DNA from: Saccharospirillum alexandrii | GTDB taxonomy: Bacteria > Pseudomonadota > Gammaproteobacteria > Pseudomonadales > Natronospirillaceae | Reading direction: 5' to 3' | DNA: 64,000 nt | Assembly: GCF_004000275.1 (NCBI RefSeq) | Contig: NZ_RCIP01000005.1 | Coordinates: 440 to 64,439 of the forward strand | Shown here: positions 9,298 through 19,578 of the stretch, piece by piece | Layout of the letters: each line of letters begins with the position of its first letter | Position numbering within the stretch: position 1 is the stretch's first letter | Notes under the pieces: model-generated | Told to the model about the DNA's origin: nothing | What the model saw: the letters and a program-made list of their open reading frames with translations, nothing else | Database searches by the model: none | Program-made: the position numbers and the translations under genes

Positions 9298-9732
9298 ATG
9301 TTTCTGAATACATTGAGCCCCGCTGAGGGTTCTACCACCGCTCCCAAGCGGGTTGGCCGTGGTATCGGCTCTGGTCTGGGTAAGACCGGCGGTCGTGGTC
9401 ACAAGGGTCAGAAGTCCCGTTCAGGCGGTTCCGTCAAGCCAGGTTTCGAAGGCGGTCAGATGCCTTTGCAGCGTCGCTTGCCGAAATTTGGTTTTACCTC
9501 CCGTCAGGCGCCTTTTGTCGCTGAGATTCGCCTGCACGAACTGGTCAAGGCCGGTGTCGAGGTTGTGGATCTCGCTGCGTTGAAAAAAGCCGATATCATC
9601 GGTGAAAAAATCAAGCGGGCGCGTGTCATCCTGTCCGGTGAAATCAGCCAGGCCGTTACGGTCAAGGGTCTGAAAGTCACCAAGGGTGCAAAGGCAGCCA
9701 TTGAAGCTGCGGGCGGAAAGGTAGAGGAATAA
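9298..9732 (+). CDS. rplO: Large subunit ribosomal protein L15
   Basis: 144 residues from the ATG at 9298; a start inside rpmD at 9283 would add five residues and is not supported by the family. L15 is a late 50S assembly protein. The glycine/basic-rich N-terminus includes [20 protein letters not shown] (about residues 21-40), followed by [17 protein letters not shown]. The C-terminal [20 protein letters not shown] is typical. Confidence 0.97.
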   Translation: MFLNTLSPAEGSTTAPKRVGRGIGSGLGKTGGRGHKGQKSRSGGSVKPGFEGGQMPLQRRLPKFGFTSRQAPFVAEIRLHELVKAGVEVVDLAALKKADIIGEKIKRARVILSGEISQAVTVKGLKVTKGAKAAIEAAGGKVEE

Positions 9733-9738
9733 TTCTCC

Positions 9739-11055
9739 ATGACCAGACAAGGACTACCGGCCGGGTCGCAAGGAGGGCTGGGCGAGCTTTGGACTCGCCT
9801 TCGCTTCCTCCTGTTAGCGCTCCTGGTCTACCGTATCGGTGCACACATTCCAGTTCCGGGTATTAACCCGGACAGCCTGTCTGCATTGTTCGAGCGTAAC
9901 CGTGACACCATCCTGAGCATGTTCAACATGTTCTCCGGTGGTGCACTGGAACGTATGAGTATCTTCGCGCTCGGCATCATGCCGTACATTTCCGCGTCGA
10001 TCATCATGCAGCTCCTGACGGTCGTGAGTCCCCATCTGGAACAGCTCAAGAAGGAAGGTGAAGCTGGCCGTCGCAAGATGAGCCAGTACACCCGGTACGG
10101 CACGCTGGTGCTGGCTATCATCCAGTCTTTCGCCCTATCGGCGGGTCTGGCCAGCCAGAACATAGCGTTCGACACTGGTCCGTCATTTTACTTTGTTGCT
10201 GTGGTCACACTGACTTGCGGCACCATGTTCATGATGTGGCTGGGTGAGCAGATCACCGAACGCGGTATTGGTAATGGTATCTCCATGCTGATTTTCGCGG
10301 GTATTGTAGCGGGCTTGCCCGGTGCAATCGGACAGAGCTTCGAGAGTGCCCGTCAGGGTGAGCTCAGCATTATCGCTCTGTTGTTGATCGGTCTGGTAGC
10401 GGTGGCTGTGGTGGCGTTCATTGTCTTTATTGAACGCGGCCAGCGTCGGATCACCATTAATTACGCCAAGCGTCAGCAAGGTCGTAAGGTGTTTCAGGCA
10501 CAAAGCAGTCACTTGCCGCTGAAGATCAACATGGCCGGTGTGATTCCGCCCATCTTTGCGTCCAGTCTCTTGCTGTTCCCGGCTTCGCTGGGTAACTGGT
10601 TTGGCAGTGGTGATGGTATGGGTTGGATGCAGGACATTGCTCTGCTGCTCAGCCCGGGCCAGCCGCTGTACATTCTGCTGTTCGCATTCGCAGTCGTCTT
10701 CTTCTGCTATTTCTACACGGCAGTAACCTTCAATCCGAAGGATGTGGCTGAAAACCTGAAGCGTTCCGGTGCCTTTATACCGGGGATTCGCCCAGGTGAG
10801 CAGACGTCCCGTTATATCGACGGTGTCTCTGCGCGGCTGACCTTCTTTGGTGCGATGTACATTACCGCTGTGTCCTTGCTGCCCCAGGCCCTGGTGATAG
10901 CCGCCAACGTTCCGTTTTACTTTGGTGGCACCTCGCTGTTGATCGTGGTGGTGGTTGTGATGGACTTTATGGCTCAGGTGCAAAGTCACTTGATGTCCCA
11001 CCAGTACTCGTCAGTGATGAAAAAGGCCAATCTGAAGTCGATTGGCAACAACTGA
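9739..11055 (+). CDS. secY: Protein translocase subunit SecY
   Basis: 438 residues; the channel of the SecYEG translocon in the inner membrane. About ten hydrophobic segments are visible, starting with [20 protein letters not shown]. Conserved loops: [20 protein letters not shown], the cytoplasmic basic loop [20 protein letters not shown] and the ribosome/SecA-contact segment [18 protein letters not shown], which carries the essential arginine of the fifth cytoplasmic loop region. Six bases after rplO, so cotranscribed with the spc genes, the normal arrangement. Confidence 0.98.
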   Translation: MTRQGLPAGSQGGLGELWTRLRFLLLALLVYRIGAHIPVPGINPDSLSALFERNRDTILSMFNMFSGGALERMSIFALGIMPYISASIIMQLLTVVSPHLEQLKKEGEAGRRKMSQYTRYGTLVLAIIQSFALSAGLASQNIAFDTGPSFYFVAVVTLTCGTMFMMWLGEQITERGIGNGISMLIFAGIVAGLPGAIGQSFESARQGELSIIALLLIGLVAVAVVAFIVFIERGQRRITINYAKRQQGRKVFQAQSSHLPLKINMAGVIPPIFASSLLLFPASLGNWFGSGDGMGWMQDIALLLSPGQPLYILLFAFAVVFFCYFYTAVTFNPKDVAENLKRSGAFIPGIRPGEQTSRYIDGVSARLTFFGAMYITAVSLLPQALVIAANVPFYFGGTSLLIVVVVVMDFMAQVQSHLMSHQYSSVMKKANLKSIGNN

Positions 11056-11090
11056 AGAGACTGAGTGATTACCAGTTATTGGAGTGAAGC

Positions 11091-11204
11091 ATGAAAGTAC
11101 GTGCGTCAGTCAAGAAAATCTGCCGTAACTGCAAGATTATCCGCCGTAACGGTGCTGTTCGTGTGATCTGCACGGATCCCAAGCACAAGCAGCGTCAGGG
11201 TTAA
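11091..11204 (+). CDS. rpmJ: Large subunit ribosomal protein L36, zinc-binding form
   Basis: 37 residues, found by reading the spacer after secY: starts [19 protein letters not shown] and ends [11 protein letters not shown]. Three cysteines and one histidine (C11, C14, C27, H32) form the zinc ribbon of the C+ type of L36. A GGAGTGAAGC site lies before the ATG. Position between secY and rpsM is conserved in gammaproteobacteria. Identification is secure despite its short length. Confidence 0.95.
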   Translation: MKVRASVKKICRNCKIIRRNGAVRVICTDPKHKQRQG

Positions 11205-11239
11205 TTGCAGTCGGTTGGTTAGTGCCCGGGCATTACGGG

Positions 11240-11268
11240 TTGATTTTGTAAAGCCCAGGCGCTATCAT
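11240..11268 (+). promoter_or_regulatory. Candidate promoter of the alpha segment (rpsM)
   Basis: TTGATT at 11240-11245, 17-bp spacer, TATCAT at 11263-11268, about 80 bases before rpsM. Both boxes differ from consensus by two or one bases. It would give rpsM its own transcript with the hairpin leader at 11295-11321. Confidence 0.45.
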
Positions 11269-11294
11269 CTCGCGCCCCTTAAATAGGGGGTTCA

Positions 11295-11321
11295 TTAATA
11301 GAGCCACAACGGCTCTATTAA
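11295..11321 (+). promoter_or_regulatory. Perfect hairpin in the rpsM leader
   Basis: An 11-bp perfect stem, ttaatagagcc (11295-11305) with ggctctattaa (11311-11321), loop acaac. It ends 24 bases before the rpsM ATG. In E. coli the alpha operon leader forms a pseudoknot bound by S4 at this place; this hairpin could be part of an analogous control site (inference). No T-run follows, so it is not a standard terminator. Confidence 0.55.
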
Positions 11322-11345
11322 ACGTTTGATAACGGAGTAAGTTGA

Positions 11346-11702
11346 ATGGCCCGTATAGCAGGCGTCAATATTCCTGACAACAAGCATGCGGTGATCTCGC
11401 TGACCTATATCTATGGTATTGGTCGCACCACTGCTTATGCCATCTGTACATCGGTTGGGGTTGAACCTACGGCTAAAGTGAAGGATTTGTCCGACGAGAA
11501 GCTGGACGAGATCCGTAATGAAGTCGGCAAGTACACTGTAGAAGGTGACTTGCGTCGTGAAATTCAGATGAACATCAAGCGGTTGATGGATCTGGGTTGC
11601 TACCGTGGTATCCGCCACCGTCGTAACCTGCCTTTGCGTGGCCAGCGTACGAAGACGAACGCCCGCACCCGTAAAGGTCCGAAGAAGCCGATCAAACGCT
11701 AA
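11346..11702 (+). CDS. rpsM: Small subunit ribosomal protein S13
   Basis: 118 residues. S13 is in the 30S head and makes bridges to L5 and the P-site tRNA. Motifs: [20 protein letters not shown], the helix-hairpin-helix [13 protein letters not shown] and the C-terminal basic [20 protein letters not shown]. First gene of the alpha segment; it has a 141-base spacer upstream with a promoter candidate and hairpin. Confidence 0.98.
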   Translation: MARIAGVNIPDNKHAVISLTYIYGIGRTTAYAICTSVGVEPTAKVKDLSDEKLDEIRNEVGKYTVEGDLRREIQMNIKRLMDLGCYRGIRHRRNLPLRGQRTKTNARTRKGPKKPIKR

Positions 11703-11776
11703 CACCGTTTGAAGGTCGCTTGAATCAGGTCGTTTGACCAAAGTATTGATAACAGTTTTTGCATAGGAAATCGAAG

Positions 11777-12169
11777 ATGGCAAAGCCAGGTACGAACCGG
11801 TCGCGCAAAAAGGTGAAAAAGCAGGTCGCTGATGGCATCGCGCACATCCATGCGTCCTTTAACAACACCATTGTGACCATTACGGACCGCCAAGGAAACG
11901 CCCTGAGCTGGGCAACTTCCGGTGGCTCCGGTTTCCGTGGATCTCGTAAGAGCACTCCTTTTGCAGCCCAGGTCGCCGCTGAGCGAGCCGGTGTTGCAGC
12001 CCAGGAATATGGTCTGAAGAATTTGGACGTCGAGGTGAAAGGCCCCGGTCCAGGTCGCGAATCTGCGGTACGAGCATTGAACGCGTGTGGCTATCGAATC
12101 AGCAACATTACCGATGTGACACCCATCCCTCACAACGGTTGCCGCCCGCCCAAGAAGCGCCGCGTGTAA
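11777..12169 (+). CDS. rpsK: Small subunit ribosomal protein S11
   Basis: 130 residues from the ATG at 11777 (upstream in-frame start at 11759 is not family-like). S11 lies on the 30S platform near the Shine-Dalgarno helix. Conserved: [18 protein letters not shown] (about 23-40), [12 protein letters not shown] and the C-terminal [15 protein letters not shown]. The 74-base spacer after rpsM holds no obvious hairpin. Confidence 0.97.
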   Translation: MAKPGTNRSRKKVKKQVADGIAHIHASFNNTIVTITDRQGNALSWATSGGSGFRGSRKSTPFAAQVAAERAGVAAQEYGLKNLDVEVKGPGPGRESAVRALNACGYRISNITDVTPIPHNGCRPPKKRRV

Positions 12170-12187
12170 TAAAGGAGACAGAGTTTA

Positions 12188-12808
12188 ATGGCACGTTATA
12201 TTGGTCCTAAGTGTAAGCTGTCTCGTCGTGAAGGCACAGATCTGTTTCTGAAGAGCGGAGTTCGTTCACTCGACTCCAAATGTAAAGCAGAAACCGTTCC
12301 TGGTGTACACGGTGCACGCCGCGGTCGTTTGTCAGATTATGGCGTACAGCTGCGCGAGAAGCAGAAAGTCCGTCGCATGTACGGTGTACTCGAAAAGCAG
12401 TTCCGTAACTACTACAAAGCTGCTGCCCGTTTGAAGGGTGCAACCGGTGAAAACCTGCTGCAACTTCTGGAAACCCGTCTGGATAACGTTGTATACCGCA
12501 TGGGCTTTGGTGCTACCCGCTCCGAGTCTCGTCAGCTGGTTGCACACAAAGCCATTCTGGTGAACGGCGAAACCGTCAACATTGCGTCCTACCAGGTACA
12601 ACCGGGTGACGTCGTGGCGATCCGCGAAAAGAGCAAGACTCAGCTGCGTATTCAAAGCGCGCTGGATATCTCTGCTCAGCGTTCGCCTGTCTCCTGGGTT
12701 GAAGTTGATGCCAAGAAGATGGAAGGCAAGTTCGTGTCCAAACCCGAGCGTGCTGACCTGAGTCAGGAAATCAACGAAAACCTGATCGTGGAATTGTACT
12801 CCAAGTAA
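12188..12808 (+). CDS. rpsD: Small subunit ribosomal protein S4
   Basis: 206 residues. S4 nucleates 30S assembly, and in E. coli represses the alpha operon. N-terminal [19 protein letters not shown], the [15 protein letters not shown] helix and an S4 RNA-binding domain with [20 protein letters not shown] (about 98-117) are seen. The N-terminal zinc-type cysteine cluster is missing, as in most gammaproteobacteria. Confidence 0.98.
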   Translation: MARYIGPKCKLSRREGTDLFLKSGVRSLDSKCKAETVPGVHGARRGRLSDYGVQLREKQKVRRMYGVLEKQFRNYYKAAARLKGATGENLLQLLETRLDNVVYRMGFGATRSESRQLVAHKAILVNGETVNIASYQVQPGDVVAIREKSKTQLRIQSALDISAQRSPVSWVEVDAKKMEGKFVSKPERADLSQEINENLIVELYSK

Positions 12809-12831
12809 TCTCACTGCAAATAGGGGCATCT

Positions 12832-13833
12832 ATGCAGCGTTCAGCCAACGACTTTTTGACGCCACGTCATATCGATGTGCAGGAAATCAGCGCCAACCGG
12901 GCCAAGATCACGCTCGAGCCGCTTGAGCGCGGTTTCGGTCACACTCTGGGCAACGCGCTGCGTCGTATCCTGCTGTCGTCCATGCCTGGCGCCGCAATCA
13001 CCGACGTTGAAATCGACGGTGTATTGCATGAGTACAGCACCATCGAAGGTGTGCAGGAAGACGTACAGGAAATCCTGCTTAACCTGAAAGACGTCGCCGT
13101 CAAACTGTTCGACCGCGAGGAAGTGACCCTGACGCTGAAGAAGAAAGGCGCAGGTAATCTGACCGCGGGCGATATCCAGTTGGATCATGGCGTTGAAGTC
13201 GCCAATCCGGATCACATTATTGCCCACCTGGGCAGCAATGCGGATGTCAGCATGACGCTGCGTGTGACCACTGGCCGTGGTTATGTCCCTGCGGAATCCC
13301 GCAGCAGTGGTGAAGACGAGAGTAAACCCATCGGTAGACTGCAGTTGGATGCTACCTACAGCCCGGTCGTTCGGGTTGCCTACAACGTCGATGCGGCGCG
13401 TGTAGAGCAACGTACAGACCTGGATAAGCTGGTGATTGAGCTGGAAACGAAGGGCACTCTGGATCCTGAAGAAGCGATTCGTCGTGCAGCCACCATCCTG
13501 CAACAGCAGGTTGCGGCCTTTGTAGACCTCGATCACCACGCTGAAAGCGAGCCGGAGAAGGAAGAAGACAAGATCGATCCTATCCTGCTGCGTCCGGTCG
13601 ACGATCTGGAACTGACAGTGCGTTCGGCCAACTGTCTGAAAGCAGAAAACATCTACTACATTGGTGACCTGATCCAGCGCACCGAAGTAGAACTGCTGAA
13701 GACACCGAACCTCGGCAAGAAGTCTTTGACTGAAATCAAAGACGTTCTGGCATCCAAGGGTCTTTCTCTGGGCATGGTCCTCGAGAACTGGCCACCTGCA
13801 AGTTTGAAGAATGACGATAAGGTTCTTTCGTAA
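12832..13833 (+). CDS. rpoA: RNA polymerase alpha subunit
   Basis: 333 residues. The alpha dimer scaffolds RNA polymerase; its C-terminal domain contacts UP elements and activators. The assembly domain covers residues about 1-235 with [20 protein letters not shown] (27-46). After an acidic linker ([10 protein letters not shown]) the CTD begins near 250 and includes [20 protein letters not shown] and [16 protein letters not shown], the DNA-contact helices. Position between rpsD and rplQ is conserved. Confidence 0.99.
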   Translation: MQRSANDFLTPRHIDVQEISANRAKITLEPLERGFGHTLGNALRRILLSSMPGAAITDVEIDGVLHEYSTIEGVQEDVQEILLNLKDVAVKLFDREEVTLTLKKKGAGNLTAGDIQLDHGVEVANPDHIIAHLGSNADVSMTLRVTTGRGYVPAESRSSGEDESKPIGRLQLDATYSPVVRVAYNVDAARVEQRTDLDKLVIELETKGTLDPEEAIRRAATILQQQVAAFVDLDHHAESEPEKEEDKIDPILLRPVDDLELTVRSANCLKAENIYYIGDLIQRTEVELLKTPNLGKKSLTEIKDVLASKGLSLGMVLENWPPASLKNDDKVLS

Positions 13834-13863
13834 CCTTATGTCCGGCTGGTAAGGAATGTAACA

Positions 13864-14253
13864 ATGCGTCATCGTAAAATTGGTCGTCACTTTAACCGTA
13901 CCAGTGCTCACCGCAAGGCCATGTTCCAAAACATGTGCAATTCGTTGTTTGAGCACGAAGTGATTAAAACGACCTTGCCGAAGGCAAAAGAGCTGCGTCG
14001 TTTCGCAGAGCCCCTGATTACACTGGCCAAGGAAGACTCCGTGGCCAACCGTCGTCTGGCGTTCGATCGTACTCGCTCTCCGGTAGCTGTAGGTAAGTTG
14101 TTTAATGAATTGGGTCCTCGCTACAAGGCTCGCCCGGGTGGTTACCTTCGTGTGCTGAAGTGTGGCTTCCGTGCCGGTGACAACGCCCCTATGGCGATTG
14201 TTGAACTGGTAGACCGTCCTGTAGACGGTGAAGTGGTCGACGAGGCTTCCTAA
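13864..14253 (+). CDS. rplQ: Large subunit ribosomal protein L17
   Basis: 129 residues. L17 is a 50S protein near the tunnel exit. N-terminal [20 protein letters not shown], the [20 protein letters not shown] segment and the [20 protein letters not shown] motif identify it. It is the last ribosomal gene; a terminator follows at 14282-14307. Confidence 0.98.
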   Translation: MRHRKIGRHFNRTSAHRKAMFQNMCNSLFEHEVIKTTLPKAKELRRFAEPLITLAKEDSVANRRLAFDRTRSPVAVGKLFNELGPRYKARPGGYLRVLKCGFRAGDNAPMAIVELVDRPVDGEVVDEAS

Positions 14254-14281
14254 GCCTCGCTGTAAACCACGGAAAGACCCC

Positions 14282-14307
14282 AAAAACCGCCTTCGGGCGG
14301 TTTTTTT
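14282..14307 (+). terminator. Rho-independent terminator after rplQ
   Basis: Stem aaaaaccgcc (14282-14291) with ggcggttttt (14296-14305), stable ttcg tetraloop and seven T residues. It ends the ribosomal gene cluster. Confidence 0.95.
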
Positions 14308-14439
14308 GTGGGTGCTGTAAAAGCAGAGTGGAAGCCCAGCAGAACAGTGCGTCGAACCAATCTGTGATCCGGGTTCATTGCCAAAGATGATAAAAGCAGT
14401 AGGCTCGACTCTTATAAAAACAACAGACTGAGCCATGCT

Positions 14440-16371
14440 ATGACAGTGCTATTTACGCCTTCGGCCGAACAAAAAGTCAAATCCCAAATGGGTGCCTTTG
14501 CCGGTCAGTTAAAACACAAATACGCGATAGAGTTTGAAAACTACCAGGCGTTGCAACAGTGGTCGGTACAGAACCTGCCCACGTTCTGGCGCGAGCTGTG
14601 GGATTTTGCCGGGGTGCAGGGAACTCCAGGAGATACCGTACTCGACCAGCCGAACATGCCTGGCGCGCGCTGGTTTCCCGAGGCCCGTCTGAATTTCAGC
14701 ACTAACCTGCTACAGTCTGGTCGCGATGCGGATACCGCTCTGGTAGCGGTTTCCGAGACCCGCCCGGAGCAGCGTTATAGTTATGCCGATTTACGCCAGG
14801 CAGTGGCTCGGCTGGCCGGTTTTCTGCAGCACGAATGTGGCGTTGAACCCGGTGACCGGGTGGCGGCTTACCTCGGTAATACGCCAGAGGCGATCATTGG
14901 AATGCTGGCAGCAAGCCGCATTGGGGCCGTCTGGACCTCGGCGTCGCCCGACTTCGGCTACGAGGGCGTACTGGACCGCTTTGGCCAGGTCGAACCCAAG
15001 GTGGTGATCGCCGGCAACGGGTATGGCTATGGCGGCAAGGCCATTGAGCGTACCTCTGTCGTAAAAAGCCTGCAGGCAGCGCTGCCAAGGGTGCGGCAGT
15101 GGGTACAGGTCGATGCGTTGCCCAGTGCCGACGTGATCGACGGTGCCTGGCAATGGGTCAACGTGGTCGGTCGCGACTGGCCTGAGGCTCCGGCACTAGA
15201 GCTGCCGTTCGATCACCCACTTTATATTCTGTATTCCTCTGGTACCACCGGTAAGCCCAAGTGCATCGTGCACGGGGCCGGGGGCACGCTGTTGCAGCAT
15301 GCCAAAGAGCTGCGACTGCATGGCGATATCTCTCAGGACTCAGTGTTCTTCTACTTCACCACCACCGGCTGGATGATGTGGAACTGGCTGGCTTCGGGTC
15401 TGATGACCGGTGCGACGCTGGTTCTGTTCGACGGTAACCCCATGTACCCCCGGTCTGATGTGCTGTGGCAGCTGGCGGACAAGTTGGGCATCACCCACTT
15501 CGGCACCAGCGCGAAGTACCTCTCTGCCTGTCGCAAGCAGGACCTTAAGCCCGGCAAAACCTTCGACCTGAGTACATTGACCACGGTTTTTTCGACGGGT
15601 TCGCCATTGGCGCCAGAAGACTACGACTGGGTGTATTCAGCGTTGAAACCCGACGTGATGTTGCAGTCCATCTCGGGCGGTACCGATATCGTGTCCTGCT
15701 TTGTTGGCGGTAACCCCTGGTCGCCGGTCGTGCGCGGTAAGATTCAGGGCGCCAACCTGGGCATGGACGTGCAGGCCTGGAATGAGGCCGGTGAGAAGGT
15801 TGTTAACCAGCGCGGCGAGCTGGTGTGCACACAGCCCGCGCCATGTATGCCGATCGGTTTCTGGAATGACCCCAACGACGAGCGTTACCGGGCAGCCTAC
15901 TTTGAACGTTTTGACGGCGTCTGGGCCCATGGAGACTTCATTGAGTTCGACGAAGCAGGCCAGGCGGTAATTCACGGTCGCAGTGACACCACCCTGAACC
16001 CCGGCGGCGTTCGTATAGGCACCGCGGAGATCTATCGTCAGGTAGAGACACTAACGGAGATTACAGACTCCCTGGTAGTAGGGCAGGCCGTCGAGGCTGA
16101 CGTGAAGGTCATTCTGTTCGTGCAGCTGCCTGAAGGACAGCAGCTGGACAAGGCACTGACTGGCCGCATTCGCCAGCGCATCCGCGACAACACCACGCCA
16201 AGGCACGTCCCGGCCGACATTGTTCAGGTGCCCGCCATTCCCTACACCCGCTCAGGCAAGAAAGTCGAGCTCGCCGTCACCCAGATTCTACGTGGTGAAG
16301 AACCCGCAAACCTGACCGCGCTGGCTAATCCTGAATCCTTGCAGGCCTATCGGGATTACGTCACTGACTAA
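14440..16371 (+). CDS. aacS: Acetoacetyl-CoA synthetase (acetoacetate-CoA ligase)
   Basis: 643 residues, normal length for this family. It activates acetoacetate with ATP and CoA to acetoacetyl-CoA in the cytoplasm, feeding ketone body or polyhydroxybutyrate metabolism into central pathways. The N-terminal MPGARWFPEARLNFSTNLLQ, given as two parts RWFPEARLNFSTNLL, is typical of the ACS subfamily. The AMP-binding loop YSSGTTGKPKC is near residues 264-274, the GDFIEFD and GRSDTTLNPGGVRIG motifs follow, and the catalytic lysine of the PYTRSGKKVE motif is K607. It stands alone on the + strand between the rplQ terminator and a repeat; PHB or ketolysis genes are not nearby. Other short- and medium-chain acyl-CoA synthetases are related, but overall pattern favours acetoacetate. 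Confidence 0.88.
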   Translation: MTVLFTPSAEQKVKSQMGAFAGQLKHKYAIEFENYQALQQWSVQNLPTFWRELWDFAGVQGTPGDTVLDQPNMPGARWFPEARLNFSTNLLQSGRDADTALVAVSETRPEQRYSYADLRQAVARLAGFLQHECGVEPGDRVAAYLGNTPEAIIGMLAASRIGAVWTSASPDFGYEGVLDRFGQVEPKVVIAGNGYGYGGKAIERTSVVKSLQAALPRVRQWVQVDALPSADVIDGAWQWVNVVGRDWPEAPALELPFDHPLYILYSSGTTGKPKCIVHGAGGTLLQHAKELRLHGDISQDSVFFYFTTTGWMMWNWLASGLMTGATLVLFDGNPMYPRSDVLWQLADKLGITHFGTSAKYLSACRKQDLKPGKTFDLSTLTTVFSTGSPLAPEDYDWVYSALKPDVMLQSISGGTDIVSCFVGGNPWSPVVRGKIQGANLGMDVQAWNEAGEKVVNQRGELVCTQPAPCMPIGFWNDPNDERYRAAYFERFDGVWAHGDFIEFDEAGQAVIHGRSDTTLNPGGVRIGTAEIYRQVETLTEITDSLVVGQAVEADVKVILFVQLPEGQQLDKALTGRIRQRIRDNTTPRHVPADIVQVPAIPYTRSGKKVELAVTQILRGEEPANLTALANPESLQAYRDYVTD

Positions 16372-16814
16372 TAGTCTCTAATTCATCCAAGTATTGGGAC
16401 TGGATCAGAGTATGTTGTTCATTAGGCTGTAAGTAAGTATTCCAGCATGGCAGCCAAAATTAGTGTTGGCTGCCGGGTGAGCCTATCCAGGGTAGTCCGC
16501 AACATGGATGTTGCGGTCTAGGCCCCATGGACGGGTTCACGCCGACCCTGGATAGGCTCACTCGGTAGCCGGCACGGATTTCTGCCACTGTCGTTGCCCT
16601 AACGGCGAACTTTAAGTGGCCACCGCCTATAGCATCTGCCTCGATTAAACCCCCAATCGTCGCACTATACGACACCCTCAGTAGCATGAACCGCTACTTT
16701 GAACGTCGCGCTTTTCCTGCCCGTTATTCCGCTTATAGTGGCTTCCGTCAGCCGATGTAAGGCTGTTTAAGAAGTACAACAACAGCAAGACGACAATGCA
16801 GGGAGGGATTCACT
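16372..16814. other. Intergenic stretch after aacS
   Basis: No convincing gene in these 443 bases. It holds a 9-bp hairpin (16449-16457 with 16466-16474; no T-run) that may end the aacS transcript, and copy 1 of the structured repeat (16465-16577). The remaining 240 bases show no clear promoter or operator by eye. Confidence 0.6.
16465..16577. repeat. Structured dispersed repeat, copy 1 (113 bp)
   Basis: Outer arms of 21 bases (16473-16493 with 16545-16565) are complementary except one G-T pair. Inside is an 8-bp hairpin (16497-16504 with 16509-16516) and a 33-base tract (16512-16544) identical to copy 2 at 59073-59105. The 15 bases at 16494-16508 are also shared. The arm sequences differ from those of copy 2 at eight of sixteen positions, yet each copy keeps its own pairing. 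A minus-strand reading frame across it is a by-product of the repeat. Confidence 0.8.
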
Positions 16815-17117
16815 GTGACTCAATCAGCCATTTCCACTGTTTTTGAATATATTAATACGCATCCGGGATATCGCGCGACCATGGGGGTCATTGTCTCGCA
16901 CCAGGCCCAGCAAACCGTTTTGTGCTGGGGCGCGGTCAGTGACGACGATACCAGCTACGTACCCGACCTGACGTATTACCGGATTCGCTGGCCCGATGCT
17001 GACTGGATGCCCTTGTCTGAGCAGCAAGCGCAATTATTCGACCAGGCTTACGATCGACGTGATCACGACGCCTCGTCCCGGCCAACCGCCGGAACCTCTC
17101 GCTCCTGGGTGCAGTAA
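16815..17117 (+). CDS. Small hypothetical protein
   Basis: 100 residues from a GTG preceded by GGGAGGGA at a good distance. I do not recognise a family. The protein is acidic and rich in aromatic residues (YYRIRWPDADWMPL near residues 56-69), cytoplasmic by appearance, with no signal peptide or membrane segment. The last 20 residues are low-complexity and polar. A strong terminator at 17246-17268 on the same strand, 130 bases downstream, supports transcription on this strand. It could be a small regulator or DNA-repeat neighbour protein; function unknown. Confidence 0.5.
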   Translation: MTQSAISTVFEYINTHPGYRATMGVIVSHQAQQTVLCWGAVSDDDTSYVPDLTYYRIRWPDADWMPLSEQQAQLFDQAYDRRDHDASSRPTAGTSRSWVQ

Positions 17118-17245
17118 CCCGCCGTACCAGGGGCATTCCCCGCAGTCCTCTCGCCGGTGGAGGTCATCACCGGTTAGCTATTCGACTGCTCGATGGGTCG
17201 GATGGCGGAGAACCCGTCTGGTTCTCTGAGTACTCCTCGACATTT

Positions 17246-17266
17246 GGCCCCGAAAGGGGCCCTTTT

Positions 17267-17268
<2 letters not shown>
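17246..17268 (+). terminator. Rho-independent terminator
   Basis: Stem ggcccc (17246-17251) with ggggcc (17256-17261), gaaa tetraloop and a T6 run (17263-17268). It serves the + strand small gene and abuts the glgX stop codon read from the other strand, so the two transcripts converge here. Confidence 0.85.
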
Positions 17269-19402
<2,134 letters not shown>

Positions 19403-19578
19403 GAAAAACCTCGTTGTGAAGCGGACGTCTGCGGAACCGGGGCGTCAGTGGCGGCGACTACTCGGCCCTCCACGCTTCAGGCTTTTTCAGCCCGACGCAC
19501 GCCCGCGAGAAAACAATGCCAGAGTATGCGCCAAACCACTCTGGACTGACATGATTAGCCTGGTGCGCAGGCCTGCCG

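Noticed and set aside
12841-14436. Long minus-strand open frame of 531 codons
   Set aside because: It lies antisense to rpoA and rplQ, whose products are certain; codon bias of the + strand genes makes the antisense frame open by chance.
16460-16687. Minus-strand frame sharing VNPSMGPRP with a frame at 59018-59410
   Set aside because: The shared peptide only reflects the DNA repeat core; the rest differs and the reading frame is broken by arm changes.
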